Origin: Calditrichota bacterium
GTDB lineage: Bacteria > Calditrichota > Calditrichia > Calditrichales > Calditrichaceae
Direction: 5' to 3'
NCBI GenBank assembly: GCA_024278715.1
Contig: JAJRSN010000006.1
Span: 1 to 6,703, forward strand
Length of the DNA: 6,703 nucleotides
Of the stretch, positions 1-6,446 are shown piece after piece. How positions within the stretch are numbered: the first letter of the stretch is position 1; each line of letters begins with the position of its first letter. Below the pieces are notes generated by a model. It did not search any database and was not told the origin of the DNA. It saw only the letters and a program-made list of their open reading frames with translations. The translations under genes and the position numbers were made by a program.

Positions 1-2
1 AT

Positions 3-131
3 AAAGTTATGGGATGCGACTGGATTATGAAAGACCTGCAACAGGGTCGCTCTGTGGAAGAAATCTCAAGAAAATGGCAGAAAGATATTAAAAAATTTCT
101 TAAAATCAGAAAACAATTTTTATTATATTAA
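3..131 (+). CDS. C-terminal end of a NamZ-type (DUF1343) exo-beta-N-acetylmuramidase, partial
   Basis: Only the last 42 codons are present; the gene enters from the left edge and ends with TAA at 129-131. The frame reads KVMGCDWIMKDLQQGRS, then an acidic/basic helix with EEISRKW, and closes with KIRKQFLLY. This pattern (a G-x-D-W turn, a helix ending in an I-x-x-x-W motif, then F-x-x-x-R-x-x-Y/F-L-L-Y at the extreme C-terminus) is what I remember of the end of DUF1343 proteins such as YbbC/NamZ, which release MurNAc from the non-reducing end of peptidoglycan fragments. The catalytic part lies outside the window, so the call rests on a short tail plus context: the four genes downstream include a SpoIID/LytB protein, a sugar kinase and an AmpG-like importer. 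The next gene starts 38 bases later on the same strand, which fits co-transcription. Confidence 0.65.
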   Translation, partial: KVMGCDWIMKDLQQGRSVEEISRKWQKDIKKFLKIRKQFLLY

Positions 132-158
132 ACTATTCTAATAATAAAACAAAAACTT

Positions 159-163
159 GGGAG
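159..163 (+). promoter_or_regulatory. Ribosome binding site of the glycosyltransferase gene
   Basis: GGGAG lies 6 bases before the ATG at 170. It supports that start over any later in-frame methionine. Confidence 0.6.
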
Positions 164-169
164 TTTCGA

Positions 170-1726
170 ATGAAAGACATTCAATGCTCAGTGATTCTTC
201 ATCAGGATTCTGAAAAAAGATTAACGCCGACCATACAATCATTGTTATTGCAAACCAATCAAAATTTTGAAATTATTTTGCTTGCCGCGAAAAAAAACGA
301 AGATTTGGCTGATCAAACGGAAAGATATAATACAAAATCAGTTCCTTTGCAGATAGTTGAAACCGGTGATGCGACTTTGGGAGAACAATTAAATCTTGCC
401 TTTAAAAAAGCCAAAGCGCCGTTCATGCTTTATGTCAATAATCAGGAGACGGAAATTCAATTAAAGCGGGCTGCTCTGGACCTTTATCTGCAAACTATGC
501 AGCGCCATCGGAACGCCGGAATGGTTTATGCCGATTACGAATTGGAGGAAGACGGCGTTGTACGCGAATTGCACCTTTTAAAACACCATGTCGGTCGGGT
601 TCGCGACAATCAGGATTTTGGTCGCGTCTTTTTCCTCAGAAAACAGGTTGTTGAAGAGAGCGGTAATGCCGACACTTCTTTAAAATTCAATACGCTTTAT
701 GATTTGAGGCTGCGGATTTCGGAGAAGTCCGAATTAGTCCATATTGCCAACCGTTACAACGGCTCGCTTTATCGAGTTGTGTCCAAAGGAAAAACACACA
801 ATGTTTTTGATTATCTGATGGCAAGCAAAGAGAGTCAATTGGAAGCCGAAAGGGTTATCACCGAACATTTAAAACGAATTAACGCTTATCTTGCGCCGGG
901 CGCATTCTACAAACCGAGACCCTCCGCTCCGCCGGACGCCGCACTTAAAGCGTCGGTAATCATTCCGGTTAACAACCGACCGAAATTCATCAGAACGGCG
1001 ATCGAAAGCGTTCAGAATCAAACCGTGAAAGAAGTGGAAGTGATTGTGGTGGTAAACGGCGGTCCGGATGATCCCACAATTGAAGAAGTTAAGCGTTTCA
1101 TGCCCGGAGGCGACAAGTTTTCTCCCGATAAACCGGATGTTCGCCTGCTTGTTTTTGACATCAATAATATCGGTTTTTGTTTGAATATGGGCGCTCAAAT
1201 TGCCCGCGGCGAATATTATGTTCAATTGGATTCGGACGACCGTTTAAAACCCGATGCAGTGGAAAAGATTTTAAAAGTCTATGAGAGCGACCCCAGAATA
1301 GGAATGGTTATCGGATCGTATGAAGTTTGGCAGTTGGAAGATGACGGAAGTTATTTCCGCATGGAAGATCTTCCGGTTGTCACCCATGACGAATGGACGG
1401 AAGAAAACGGACGCAATAATTTGTTGCGCATCAACGGCGCCGGAGCTCCGCGTTCTTTGCCCATTCAGGTTATCAGAGAAATCGGTTTTAGCATGAATGA
1501 AGAGCCGTTTGCGCGTAATTACGGCGAAGATTACAACATGGTATTGCAGGTAAGCGAACGTCATCGGATCGGGCGTGTGTGGGACGCCATTTACGAAGTG
1601 GTGCGTCATTCCGGCGGAACCGATCACAGCATCGATCAGGCGACCATCGACCGCAACGACGAAGCCAAAGATTACATGCGCGCCGAAACTATCCTCAGGC
1701 GGCAAAAACTCAATAAAGCAAAATAG
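170..1726 (+). CDS. Two-domain family 2 glycosyltransferase
   Basis: The protein has 518 residues and two tandem GT-A-like halves, with no signal peptide or membrane segment, so it is probably cytoplasmic. The C-terminal half (about residues 259-500) is a typical GT2 domain. It opens with the strand KASVIIPVNNR, followed by a helix with SVQNQ, the strand VEVIVVVNGGPDD, then NNIGFCLNMGAQIARGEYY and the metal/nucleotide-sugar motif DSDD at residues 354-357. The N-terminal half (about 1-240) has the same order (CSVILHQDSEKR, SLLLQTNQNFEIILL, then a helix with LNLAFKKAKAPFMLYV), but the position of the DxD motif reads VNNQE (residues 89-93). That half has probably lost catalysis and may bind a partner or acceptor. 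The donor and acceptor sugars cannot be read from the sequence. The gene sits 32 bases before a sugar kinase in what looks like a peptidoglycan salvage operon, so a link to cell wall or surface sugars is possible but unproven. The GT2 fold is secure; the role is not. Confidence 0.88.
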   Translation: MKDIQCSVILHQDSEKRLTPTIQSLLLQTNQNFEIILLAAKKNEDLADQTERYNTKSVPLQIVETGDATLGEQLNLAFKKAKAPFMLYVNNQETEIQLKRAALDLYLQTMQRHRNAGMVYADYELEEDGVVRELHLLKHHVGRVRDNQDFGRVFFLRKQVVEESGNADTSLKFNTLYDLRLRISEKSELVHIANRYNGSLYRVVSKGKTHNVFDYLMASKESQLEAERVITEHLKRINAYLAPGAFYKPRPSAPPDAALKASVIIPVNNRPKFIRTAIESVQNQTVKEVEVIVVVNGGPDDPTIEEVKRFMPGGDKFSPDKPDVRLLVFDINNIGFCLNMGAQIARGEYYVQLDSDDRLKPDAVEKILKVYESDPRIGMVIGSYEVWQLEDDGSYFRMEDLPVVTHDEWTEENGRNNLLRINGAGAPRSLPIQVIREIGFSMNEEPFARNYGEDYNMVLQVSERHRIGRVWDAIYEVVRHSGGTDHSIDQATIDRNDEAKDYMRAETILRRQKLNKAK

Positions 1727-1747
1727 AAGTCTTTCGGAGAAGAAAAG

Positions 1748-1753
1748 AAAGGA
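1748..1753 (+). promoter_or_regulatory. Ribosome binding site that decides a GTG start
   Basis: AAAGGA ends 5 bases before the GTG at 1759. The nearby ATG at 1754 is in another frame, so the strong site plus spacing favours GTG as the kinase start. Confidence 0.6.
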
Positions 1754-1758
1754 ATGTC

Positions 1759-2961
1759 GTGGCAAAAAAGTCCTCTTTTTTATTGTTGGGAATAGACGGC
1801 GGAGCTACTAAAGTCAGCGGCTGGGAAGTTTTGGCGGATGAAAAAACGCTTTCTTTTTCAATGGGAAATCATAACGCGCAAAAATCTTACGCCGAAATTC
1901 CGGGATTTTTACCCCATTTTAAACCGGTTGATGTTTCTTTGCAATTAAGGCAGAGAGACGCACAGGAAATAGAGTTGACCGGTGACGAAAAACAGCAGGG
2001 AGCGGTTTACGTGGAAGCGAGCGCCGTGGTGATCGAGGAATTGGTACAACGGACGGGGAGAAACAGTATTCTTGTCTGTTTGGGCATGCCCGGTTTAAAA
2101 ACAGCCGATCAGCGAGGGATTGAGGTTGTCGCTAACGGACCGCGCATTCTTGATTATGCCGATTCTCTGGAAAAACGGCTTGCACTGAAAGGCATTTGGT
2201 TCGAAGCCCCGATAAACCGCATCGGCAGCGACGCCGACTACTGCGGAATCGGCGAAAATTATTCGACCGAAGGACTTTTTAGAGATGTGGACAATGCCTA
2301 TTACCTCGGCGGGGGCACCGGCGTGGCTGACGCTCTAAAATTGAAGGGTAAATTGCTTCCCTTTGATCGGATTAAATCTTGGATGGCGAAAAGCTGGGAA
2401 ATGAAGAGCGAAGACGGACGCTCTTTGGAACGATTTGCATCCGCAGGCGGCATTCAGGCTTTGTATGCCGAAATTGCCGGAAAAGATGTCGCCGAATTGA
2501 ATGCCAAGCAAATTTATCCTCTGCAAATCGCAGAATTCGCGGCAAAAGGCGAAAAAGCGGCTCAGGAAGCTTTCAAATTAATCGTGAACAATTTGGGACT
2601 TTTAATTTACGAACGAATTACGACTATTTATTCCGGTTGGCAAAATTTGTTCGGCTTCCTGAATCCCAACCGCCCCGCGCTTTCCGGCGATCATCCGTTC
2701 AGAGAAATTTTAATGGAAAGAATTATTATCGGGCAAAGATTGGGCGAATTATTGGATTCTCCGGCGGGAAAATCTGTTTTAGAAAAACCCCTGATAACCC
2801 GTCTGCAAAATCTGATCAAAAATTCCCTGGTTCTGGACGCCAGGGCAAAGAGCCATTATCAAAATATTGAACGCATTCTGGTTACGTCAAAGTTACGGGA
2901 AGCCCCGGCTTTGGGAGCAGGAATAGACGCATATTTAAGTTTCAAAAAAATGACACGATGA
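1759..2961 (+). CDS. ROK-like sugar kinase of the ASKHA (actin/hexokinase) fold, possible amino-sugar kinase
   Basis: The 400-residue protein shows the ATP-binding and catalytic landmarks of sugar kinases. LGIDGGATK (residues 10-18) is the phosphate-1 loop. GMPGLKT follows around residue 110. SDADYCGIGE contains the likely catalytic Asp158, matching the NDAN-type motif of ROK kinases. GGGTGVADAL (from residue 184) is the phosphate-2 loop, followed by a LKGKLLP turn and a SLERFASAGGI helix like the CLE-YASG helix of ROK proteins. A closing EAPALGAGIDAYL near residues 380-393 resembles the adenosine-side motif of BadF/BadG and ROK ATPases. It is longer than a usual ROK kinase (about 300), with extra sequence at about 35-75 and after 300. 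The Cys/His zinc motif of classical ROK kinases is absent. Phosphorylation of GlcNAc, MurNAc or a related sugar is inferred from the NamZ and AmpG-like neighbours only. The start is GTG, with a good ribosome binding site. No membrane segment; cytoplasmic. A BadF/BadG-type label is an alternative. Confidence 0.8.
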   Translation: MAKKSSFLLLGIDGGATKVSGWEVLADEKTLSFSMGNHNAQKSYAEIPGFLPHFKPVDVSLQLRQRDAQEIELTGDEKQQGAVYVEASAVVIEELVQRTGRNSILVCLGMPGLKTADQRGIEVVANGPRILDYADSLEKRLALKGIWFEAPINRIGSDADYCGIGENYSTEGLFRDVDNAYYLGGGTGVADALKLKGKLLPFDRIKSWMAKSWEMKSEDGRSLERFASAGGIQALYAEIAGKDVAELNAKQIYPLQIAEFAAKGEKAAQEAFKLIVNNLGLLIYERITTIYSGWQNLFGFLNPNRPALSGDHPFREILMERIIIGQRLGELLDSPAGKSVLEKPLITRLQNLIKNSLVLDARAKSHYQNIERILVTSKLREAPALGAGIDAYLSFKKMTR

Positions 2962-3010
2962 TTTTAATTTTAGGAATCCGTTAAGGATTTGCGGTTGATA
3001 GAAAACAAGA

Positions 3011-3014
3011 AAGG
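3011..3014 (+). promoter_or_regulatory. Ribosome binding site of the SpoIID/LytB-domain gene
   Basis: AAGG lies 5 bases before the ATG at 3020. An in-frame TAG at 2999-3001 blocks any longer version of the protein, so this start is firm and rules out a hidden upstream signal peptide. Confidence 0.55.
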
Positions 3015-3019
3015 CAGAT

Positions 3020-4366
3020 ATGCTTGAAGCTGGCGCGATACCCGAAAGCGAACCTACAATTAATGTCGGGATAATTCTTCCCGAAGACGAATTCACCTCT
3101 CTTTCGATTCGGTTGCCGAAAAACGAAGATTATCAAATCGAATTTTCCGGGCAGTCATTTTTGCTTGAACCGGAAACCGAGATTTTTTTCAAATTGGCGG
3201 GCAAAGAGATAAATTTCCGCATCGGCGATCAGGAGTTTAAGGCGCCGGGCGAAATCCGCCTGTTCCCTGTCTTCCCTTCTAATCGTCTGGTTCCGGGACA
3301 GGGCGTTTTGGTAAAAAACGTTATTACCGGTCGAAGTTTCCACTGGCGAAAATACATTAACGTTACCCTGCCCGAAACGCTCGTTTTACGCAGAATCGAA
3401 AAGCAGCTCATTCTTATTAATGAATTGCCGATCGAAAAATATCTGATGTGTGTGGCAACATCGGAAATGGGCGCCGAATGCCCGATCGCGTTGTTAGAGG
3501 CGCAGACAATCGCAGCCCGTTCGTGGCTGCTGGCTAATGTCGAACAAAAGCACCGCCCTCTGGGGATGGATGTCTGCAATGATGATTGTTGCCAGCGATA
3601 TCAGGGAACCACATTTTTAAGCGACTTGTCGGTTCAGGCTACCGTAAATTCACGCGGATTGGTTCTGTTGTATCAGGATAAAATCTGCGACGCGCGTTAT
3701 TCAAAAAGCTGCGGCGGGGTAATGGAATCGTTCGACACAATTTGGGGCGGCAAGCCGCTACCCTATACAAAAATTAAAGCCGATGCCGAAAAAGACCCCC
3801 CGGAATGGCAAAAACCGTTATCTAACGAAAAAAATATTGAAAAATGGCTCGTTAGCTCGCCGAAAACGTTTTGCTCGCCTAATGTAGTTCCCGAATCCGA
3901 TTTAAAGAAGTACCTCGGCAGCGTGGACGAAGAGGGTCGCTATTTTCGCTGGACGATTCGGGTTTCGCAAAAAGCGTTGGTGCAAAATTTAAATCGATAC
4001 TGCGGCGTTAACGCCAAAGCCGTTAAACGAATAACGGTAAAATCAAGAGGAGGTTCTGGTCGGGCAAATCAAATTGAAATCATTTACCTTGATGATCAAA
4101 ACCGGCAAAAAACATTTCTTTTAAAAAGCGAATATGATATTCGCCGCGCGCTGCATCCGTCTTTTCTTTACAGCTCGGCAATTATTATTAAAACAATGCC
4201 CGCCGAAGCCGAAATTCCGGACGAGTTTATCTATTTAGGAGCCGGATGGGGACATGGTGTAGGTTTGTGTCAAATAGGTGCTCTGGGGATGTCCCTGAAA
4301 GGTTATACATCCGATGAAATTGTTTTCCACTATTATCCCGGTAGTATTTTGAAGCGGATATATTGA
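3020..4366 (+). CDS. SpoIID/LytB-domain protein (lytic transglycosylase / amidase-enhancer family)
   Basis: The 448-residue protein carries the SpoIID/LytB domain. Residues 1-120 are beta-rich. The core follows with ELPIEKYLMCVATSEMGAEC; Glu149 in the SEM motif matches the catalytic Glu of SpoIID transglycosylases. Then come LEAQTIAARSW, CNDDCCQRYQG (Cys186, 190, 191), a SCGG motif (Cys231) and the C-terminal signature GWGHGVGLCQIGALG (residues 409-423) ending in HYYPGSILKRIY. Members of the family cleave peptidoglycan glycan strands or stimulate amidases. The cysteines around 186-231 might bind a metal, as described for clostridial SpoIID, but I cannot assign ligands. Unusually there is no signal peptide or membrane anchor: the N-terminus is acidic and polar, and an in-frame stop sits just upstream. 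The protein may therefore act in the cytoplasm on imported muropeptides, or be exported in another way. It lies 58 bases after the kinase and 22 before the AmpG-like permease, as expected for a wall-salvage operon. Confidence 0.9.
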   Translation: MLEAGAIPESEPTINVGIILPEDEFTSLSIRLPKNEDYQIEFSGQSFLLEPETEIFFKLAGKEINFRIGDQEFKAPGEIRLFPVFPSNRLVPGQGVLVKNVITGRSFHWRKYINVTLPETLVLRRIEKQLILINELPIEKYLMCVATSEMGAECPIALLEAQTIAARSWLLANVEQKHRPLGMDVCNDDCCQRYQGTTFLSDLSVQATVNSRGLVLLYQDKICDARYSKSCGGVMESFDTIWGGKPLPYTKIKADAEKDPPEWQKPLSNEKNIEKWLVSSPKTFCSPNVVPESDLKKYLGSVDEEGRYFRWTIRVSQKALVQNLNRYCGVNAKAVKRITVKSRGGSGRANQIEIIYLDDQNRQKTFLLKSEYDIRRALHPSFLYSSAIIIKTMPAEAEIPDEFIYLGAGWGHGVGLCQIGALGMSLKGYTSDEIVFHYYPGSILKRIY

Positions 4367-4388
4367 AAGAGATTGGATTGGACTTTTT

Positions 4389-5354
4389 ATGCAGAAAAAA
4401 ACACGTTCTCCGTGGCTTTGGGTGCCTTCCATTTACTTTGCCGAAGGAATTCCTTATGTAGTAGTGATGATGGTTTCGGTCATCATGTACAAACGCCTGG
4501 GCGTATCGAATGCCGATATAGCGCTTTATACCAGTTGGTTGTATTTACCCTGGGTAATCAAACCGCTTTGGAGCCCTGTAGTCGATTTGGTAAAAACAAA
4601 GCGCTTCTGGATTTTAACGATGCAATTATTTATCGGCGCGGGTTTAGCCGGAATCGCTTTATCCATCCCATTACCCACGTTTTTTAAATTCACGCTTATT
4701 TTCTTTTGGCTACTGGCGTTTAGCTCAGCCACACATGATATTGCCGCCGACGGTTTTTACATGCTGGGTTTAACGGAATATCAACAAGCGTGGTTTGTGG
4801 GCGTGCGAAGCACATTTTATCGATTCGCCATGATTACCGGGCAGGGATTGTTAATCATTCTCGCGGGATATCTGGAAAGTAATACCGGATTGGAGAGCGT
4901 AAAATTAAACGTAATTGCAGACCCAGATGTCGCGGTTGTACAGCCCTTTCACCCGGATTCAATCCGCATTCAGCCTCAGCCCGGAGAGCTGCGCATTTTG
5001 CATTATCCTCCGGAAAACCTGAAAATTGCCGCCGTACCCCGCAATCGCCAATATGTTGATTCTGTATTAAATTTGGTGCGCGAATGGAATGTTAAAAACG
5101 GTTTTTCTCGTCCCGACAAATATCATACAATAAAGCCGAAAAGCGAGGAATCGTGGTGGCACAATAATGTAGCCGGTCCGATCGGCGAATGGATCAAACA
5201 AAATTTCGGCGAGGAAAAGAAACTCAGCGATTCGCGATTTACGGGCAATATCGGTTTGATCTATTTTTATCTTTCCGATAAGCCGAAAAAGGATGAAGAA
5301 GTCGTCATAAATTTTGGCAGAACTTCCGGCGACAAAAGCGTTTTTTTGCTGTAA
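4389..5354 (+). CDS. AmpG-like MFS permease, N-terminal part (helices 1-5 plus most of the periplasmic insert)
   Basis: This 321-residue piece ends at the premature TAA. It holds five predicted membrane helices (about residues 10-37, 41-67, 73-95, 98-125, 135-163), then a soluble stretch that begins with SVKLNVIADPDV and runs to SGDKSVFLL. With five helices and a dangling extracytoplasmic tail it is unlikely to transport alone. The ATG at 4389 is 22 bases after the SpoIID-gene stop. The ribosome binding site is weak (TTGGA, 6 bases before the ATG), so translational coupling to the gene upstream is possible. Codon use and composition look like those of its neighbours, with no sign of transfer. 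Confidence 0.8.
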   Translation: MQKKTRSPWLWVPSIYFAEGIPYVVVMMVSVIMYKRLGVSNADIALYTSWLYLPWVIKPLWSPVVDLVKTKRFWILTMQLFIGAGLAGIALSIPLPTFFKFTLIFFWLLAFSSATHDIAADGFYMLGLTEYQQAWFVGVRSTFYRFAMITGQGLLIILAGYLESNTGLESVKLNVIADPDVAVVQPFHPDSIRIQPQPGELRILHYPPENLKIAAVPRNRQYVDSVLNLVREWNVKNGFSRPDKYHTIKPKSEESWWHNNVAGPIGEWIKQNFGEEKKLSDSRFTGNIGLIYFYLSDKPKKDEEVVINFGRTSGDKSVFLL

Positions 5355-5375
5355 GGAAGCGCCTACGGGGGGCGC
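5341..5375 (+). other. Site of the transporter interruption: T7 run, TAA stop, short hairpin with G6 run
   Basis: Seven T residues (5341-5347) come just before the in-frame TAA (5352-5354). The stop is followed by a hairpin with stem GCGCC (5359-5363) and GGCGC (5371-5375), whose loop and 3' arm include a run of six G (5367-5372). Reading through the stop gives residues GSAYGGRITFNDQNW, which continue the family-like sequence, so frame 0 is correct on both sides. Both homopolymer runs are places where paired indel errors could cancel out. A frameshift at the T run alone meets a stop within about 15 codons in either direction. Confidence 0.6.
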
Positions 5376-5525
5376 ATAACATTTAACGATCAAAATTGGA
5401 CGAAACCAGCCCTGGCGGTTATTCAGTTAGACCCCAAACTAAAGCACAAATCCTCGGCGACCTTTACGGCAACCGCGGGCAACATTCCCCTCGCTTGGTC
5501 GTTAACCTTTTTCTTTTTAACCGGA

Positions 5526-6254
5526 ATGTTTGTCCTGTTTTTCCTTTATCATAAATTCATTCTGCCCTATCCCGACAGCGATCGACCCGGTTTGACGACC
5601 GGCGCCGCCAATATTCTCAGAGAATTCATTAATACATTTGTCCTTTTCTTTAAAAAAGAAAAAATCGGTTATATTCTGGCGTTTTTACTGCTTTACCGTC
5701 TGGCAGAGTCTCAGTTGGTCAAATTGGCTTCGCCCTTTTTACTCGACGCTCAGGAAGCCGGAGGATTAGCATTAACAACCGGTCAGGTGGGTTTTGTTTA
5801 CGGAACTGTGGGAATTTTATTTTTAACTTTGGGCGGACTTCTCGGCGGATTTTTGGCTGCCAAACACGGACTTAAATACTGGCTGCTGCCGATGGCTGTT
5901 GCCATTAACCTGCCCGATGTGGTTTATGTTTATCTTTCTTATGTCCAGCCCGATAACTTATGGATCGTAAATTTGTGCGTGGCAATCGAGCAATTTGGGT
6001 ACGGATTTGGATTTACCGCTTACATGCTGTACATGATCTATGCCTCGCAGGGCGAACACAAAACAGCGCATTTTGCCATTACAACAGGGTTTATGGCGTT
6101 AGGAATGATGATCCCCGGCATGTTTTCCGGATGGGTTCAGGAATTGATCGGCTACCACCACTTTTTTATCTGGGTAATGATAGCCACCATCCCTGGATTT
6201 TTAATTTTGCCTTTTATTCCTCTGGAAAAGGATTTTGGCAAGAAAAACGAATGA
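5526..6254 (+). CDS. AmpG-like MFS permease, C-terminal part (helices 6-12)
   Basis: The open frame actually runs from 5355, directly after the premature stop. ATG 5526 is the first ATG, GTG or TTG codon in it, so it is the first place where translation could restart. That ATG lies inside helix 6 (the helix begins upstream at NIPLAWSLTFFLTG) and has no ribosome binding site in front, so independent expression is doubtful. The 242 residues from ATG contain the rest of helix 6 and about six more helices, including ILAFLLLYRLAESQLVK, GILFLTLGGLLGGFLAAKHG and a final helix near FIWVMIATIPGFLILPFIPL. The tail is charged (EKDFGKKNE), as expected for a cytoplasmic C-terminus. TGA at 6252-6254 is the natural end of the full-length permease. 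Confidence 0.7.
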   Translation: MFVLFFLYHKFILPYPDSDRPGLTTGAANILREFINTFVLFFKKEKIGYILAFLLLYRLAESQLVKLASPFLLDAQEAGGLALTTGQVGFVYGTVGILFLTLGGLLGGFLAAKHGLKYWLLPMAVAINLPDVVYVYLSYVQPDNLWIVNLCVAIEQFGYGFGFTAYMLYMIYASQGEHKTAHFAITTGFMALGMMIPGMFSGWVQELIGYHHFFIWVMIATIPGFLILPFIPLEKDFGKKNE

Positions 6255-6283
6255 TCTCCCTTAAATCCCCCTCCCCTCTAACC

Positions 6284-6328
6284 AAAAAGGACCCGACGGC
6301 GCGGCTGTCGGGTCTTCTTTTTTTCTTT
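6284..6328 (+). terminator. Rho-independent terminator of the operon
   Basis: A perfect 8-bp stem, GACCCGAC (6290-6297) with GTCGGGTC (6307-6314), has a 9-base loop and is followed by a T-rich tract (6315-6328, TTCTTTTTTTC core). It starts about 30 bases after the transporter stop. The A-run at 6284-6288 facing the T tract could also give weak activity on the other strand. It closes the salvage operon and separates it from the nuclease gene. Confidence 0.88.
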
Positions 6329-6446
6329 GGATAAATAATAAAATATGTGTATTTTCTGTTCAATGCCCATTTTCTATTAACTAAATGCGAAATTCGGGTC
6401 GATTATAAGTTAAATGAAAACCTAATTTAAGAATGAAGAGATTACA
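6329..6446 (+). promoter_or_regulatory. AT-rich intergenic stretch expected to hold the nuclease promoter
   Basis: This AT-rich spacer follows the terminator and must drive the nuclease gene if that gene has its own promoter. TATAAG at 6404-6409 is a possible -10 element, but no convincing -35 box lies at the right distance and no Bacteroidota-style TTTG/TAnnTTTG pair is clear. No inverted-repeat operator was seen. Confidence 0.25.

Larger units (their letters stand above)
4389..6254 (+). pseudogene. AmpG-like MFS muropeptide permease, full extent, interrupted by one in-frame stop
   Basis: The reading frame from ATG 4389 to TGA 6254 would give about 620 residues and 12 membrane helices, but TAA at 5352-5354 (codon 322) breaks it. 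Both sides of the stop are in the same frame and fit one protein, so a single base change or a pair of compensating indels explains the break. Helices 1-5 fall at about residues 10-163 and contain family-typical stretches (WVPSIYFAEGIPYVVVM, LYLPWVIKPLWSP, SSATHDIAADGF, RSTFYRFAMITGQG). An insert of about 200 residues between helices 5 and 6 should face the periplasm. Helices 6-12 start at NIPLAWS (residue 365). AmpG carriers import muropeptides released during wall turnover; here the substrate is inferred from family and neighbours. It is the last gene before the terminator. Whether it is a true pseudogene, a sequencing error or a split protein cannot be settled from one sequence. Confidence 0.75.

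Noticed and set aside
1271..1765. Long open frame of 164 codons on the - strand, overlapping the glycosyltransferase end.
   Set aside because: It lies entirely opposite a clear GT2 gene and the kinase start, shows no recognisable motif, and has the composition of an antisense shadow.
2379..2870. Open frame of 163 codons on the + strand inside the kinase gene.
   Set aside because: It is very rich in Arg and Ser, shows no domain, and is fully nested in a well-supported kinase frame.
2975..2989. Small inverted repeat AATCC-GTTAA-GGATT between the kinase and SpoIID-domain genes.
   Set aside because: A 5-bp AT-rich stem with no T tract is too weak for a terminator and common by chance.
5352..5354. 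TAA recoded as a sense codon in this organism.
   Set aside because: TAA is the natural stop of the first gene (129-131), and no other gene in the window has an internal TAA.
5341..5386. Programmed frameshift: the T7 run gives a T-TTT-TTG slippery heptamer with a hairpin downstream.
   Set aside because: The -1 frame stops at 5384-5386 and the +1 frame also stops within about 15 codons. The downstream transporter half is in frame 0, so a single shift cannot join the two parts.
5960..6334. Open frame of 124 codons on the + strand overlapping the transporter end and terminator.
   Set aside because: It runs through the terminator stem and overlaps conserved transporter helices in another frame, so it is a shadow.
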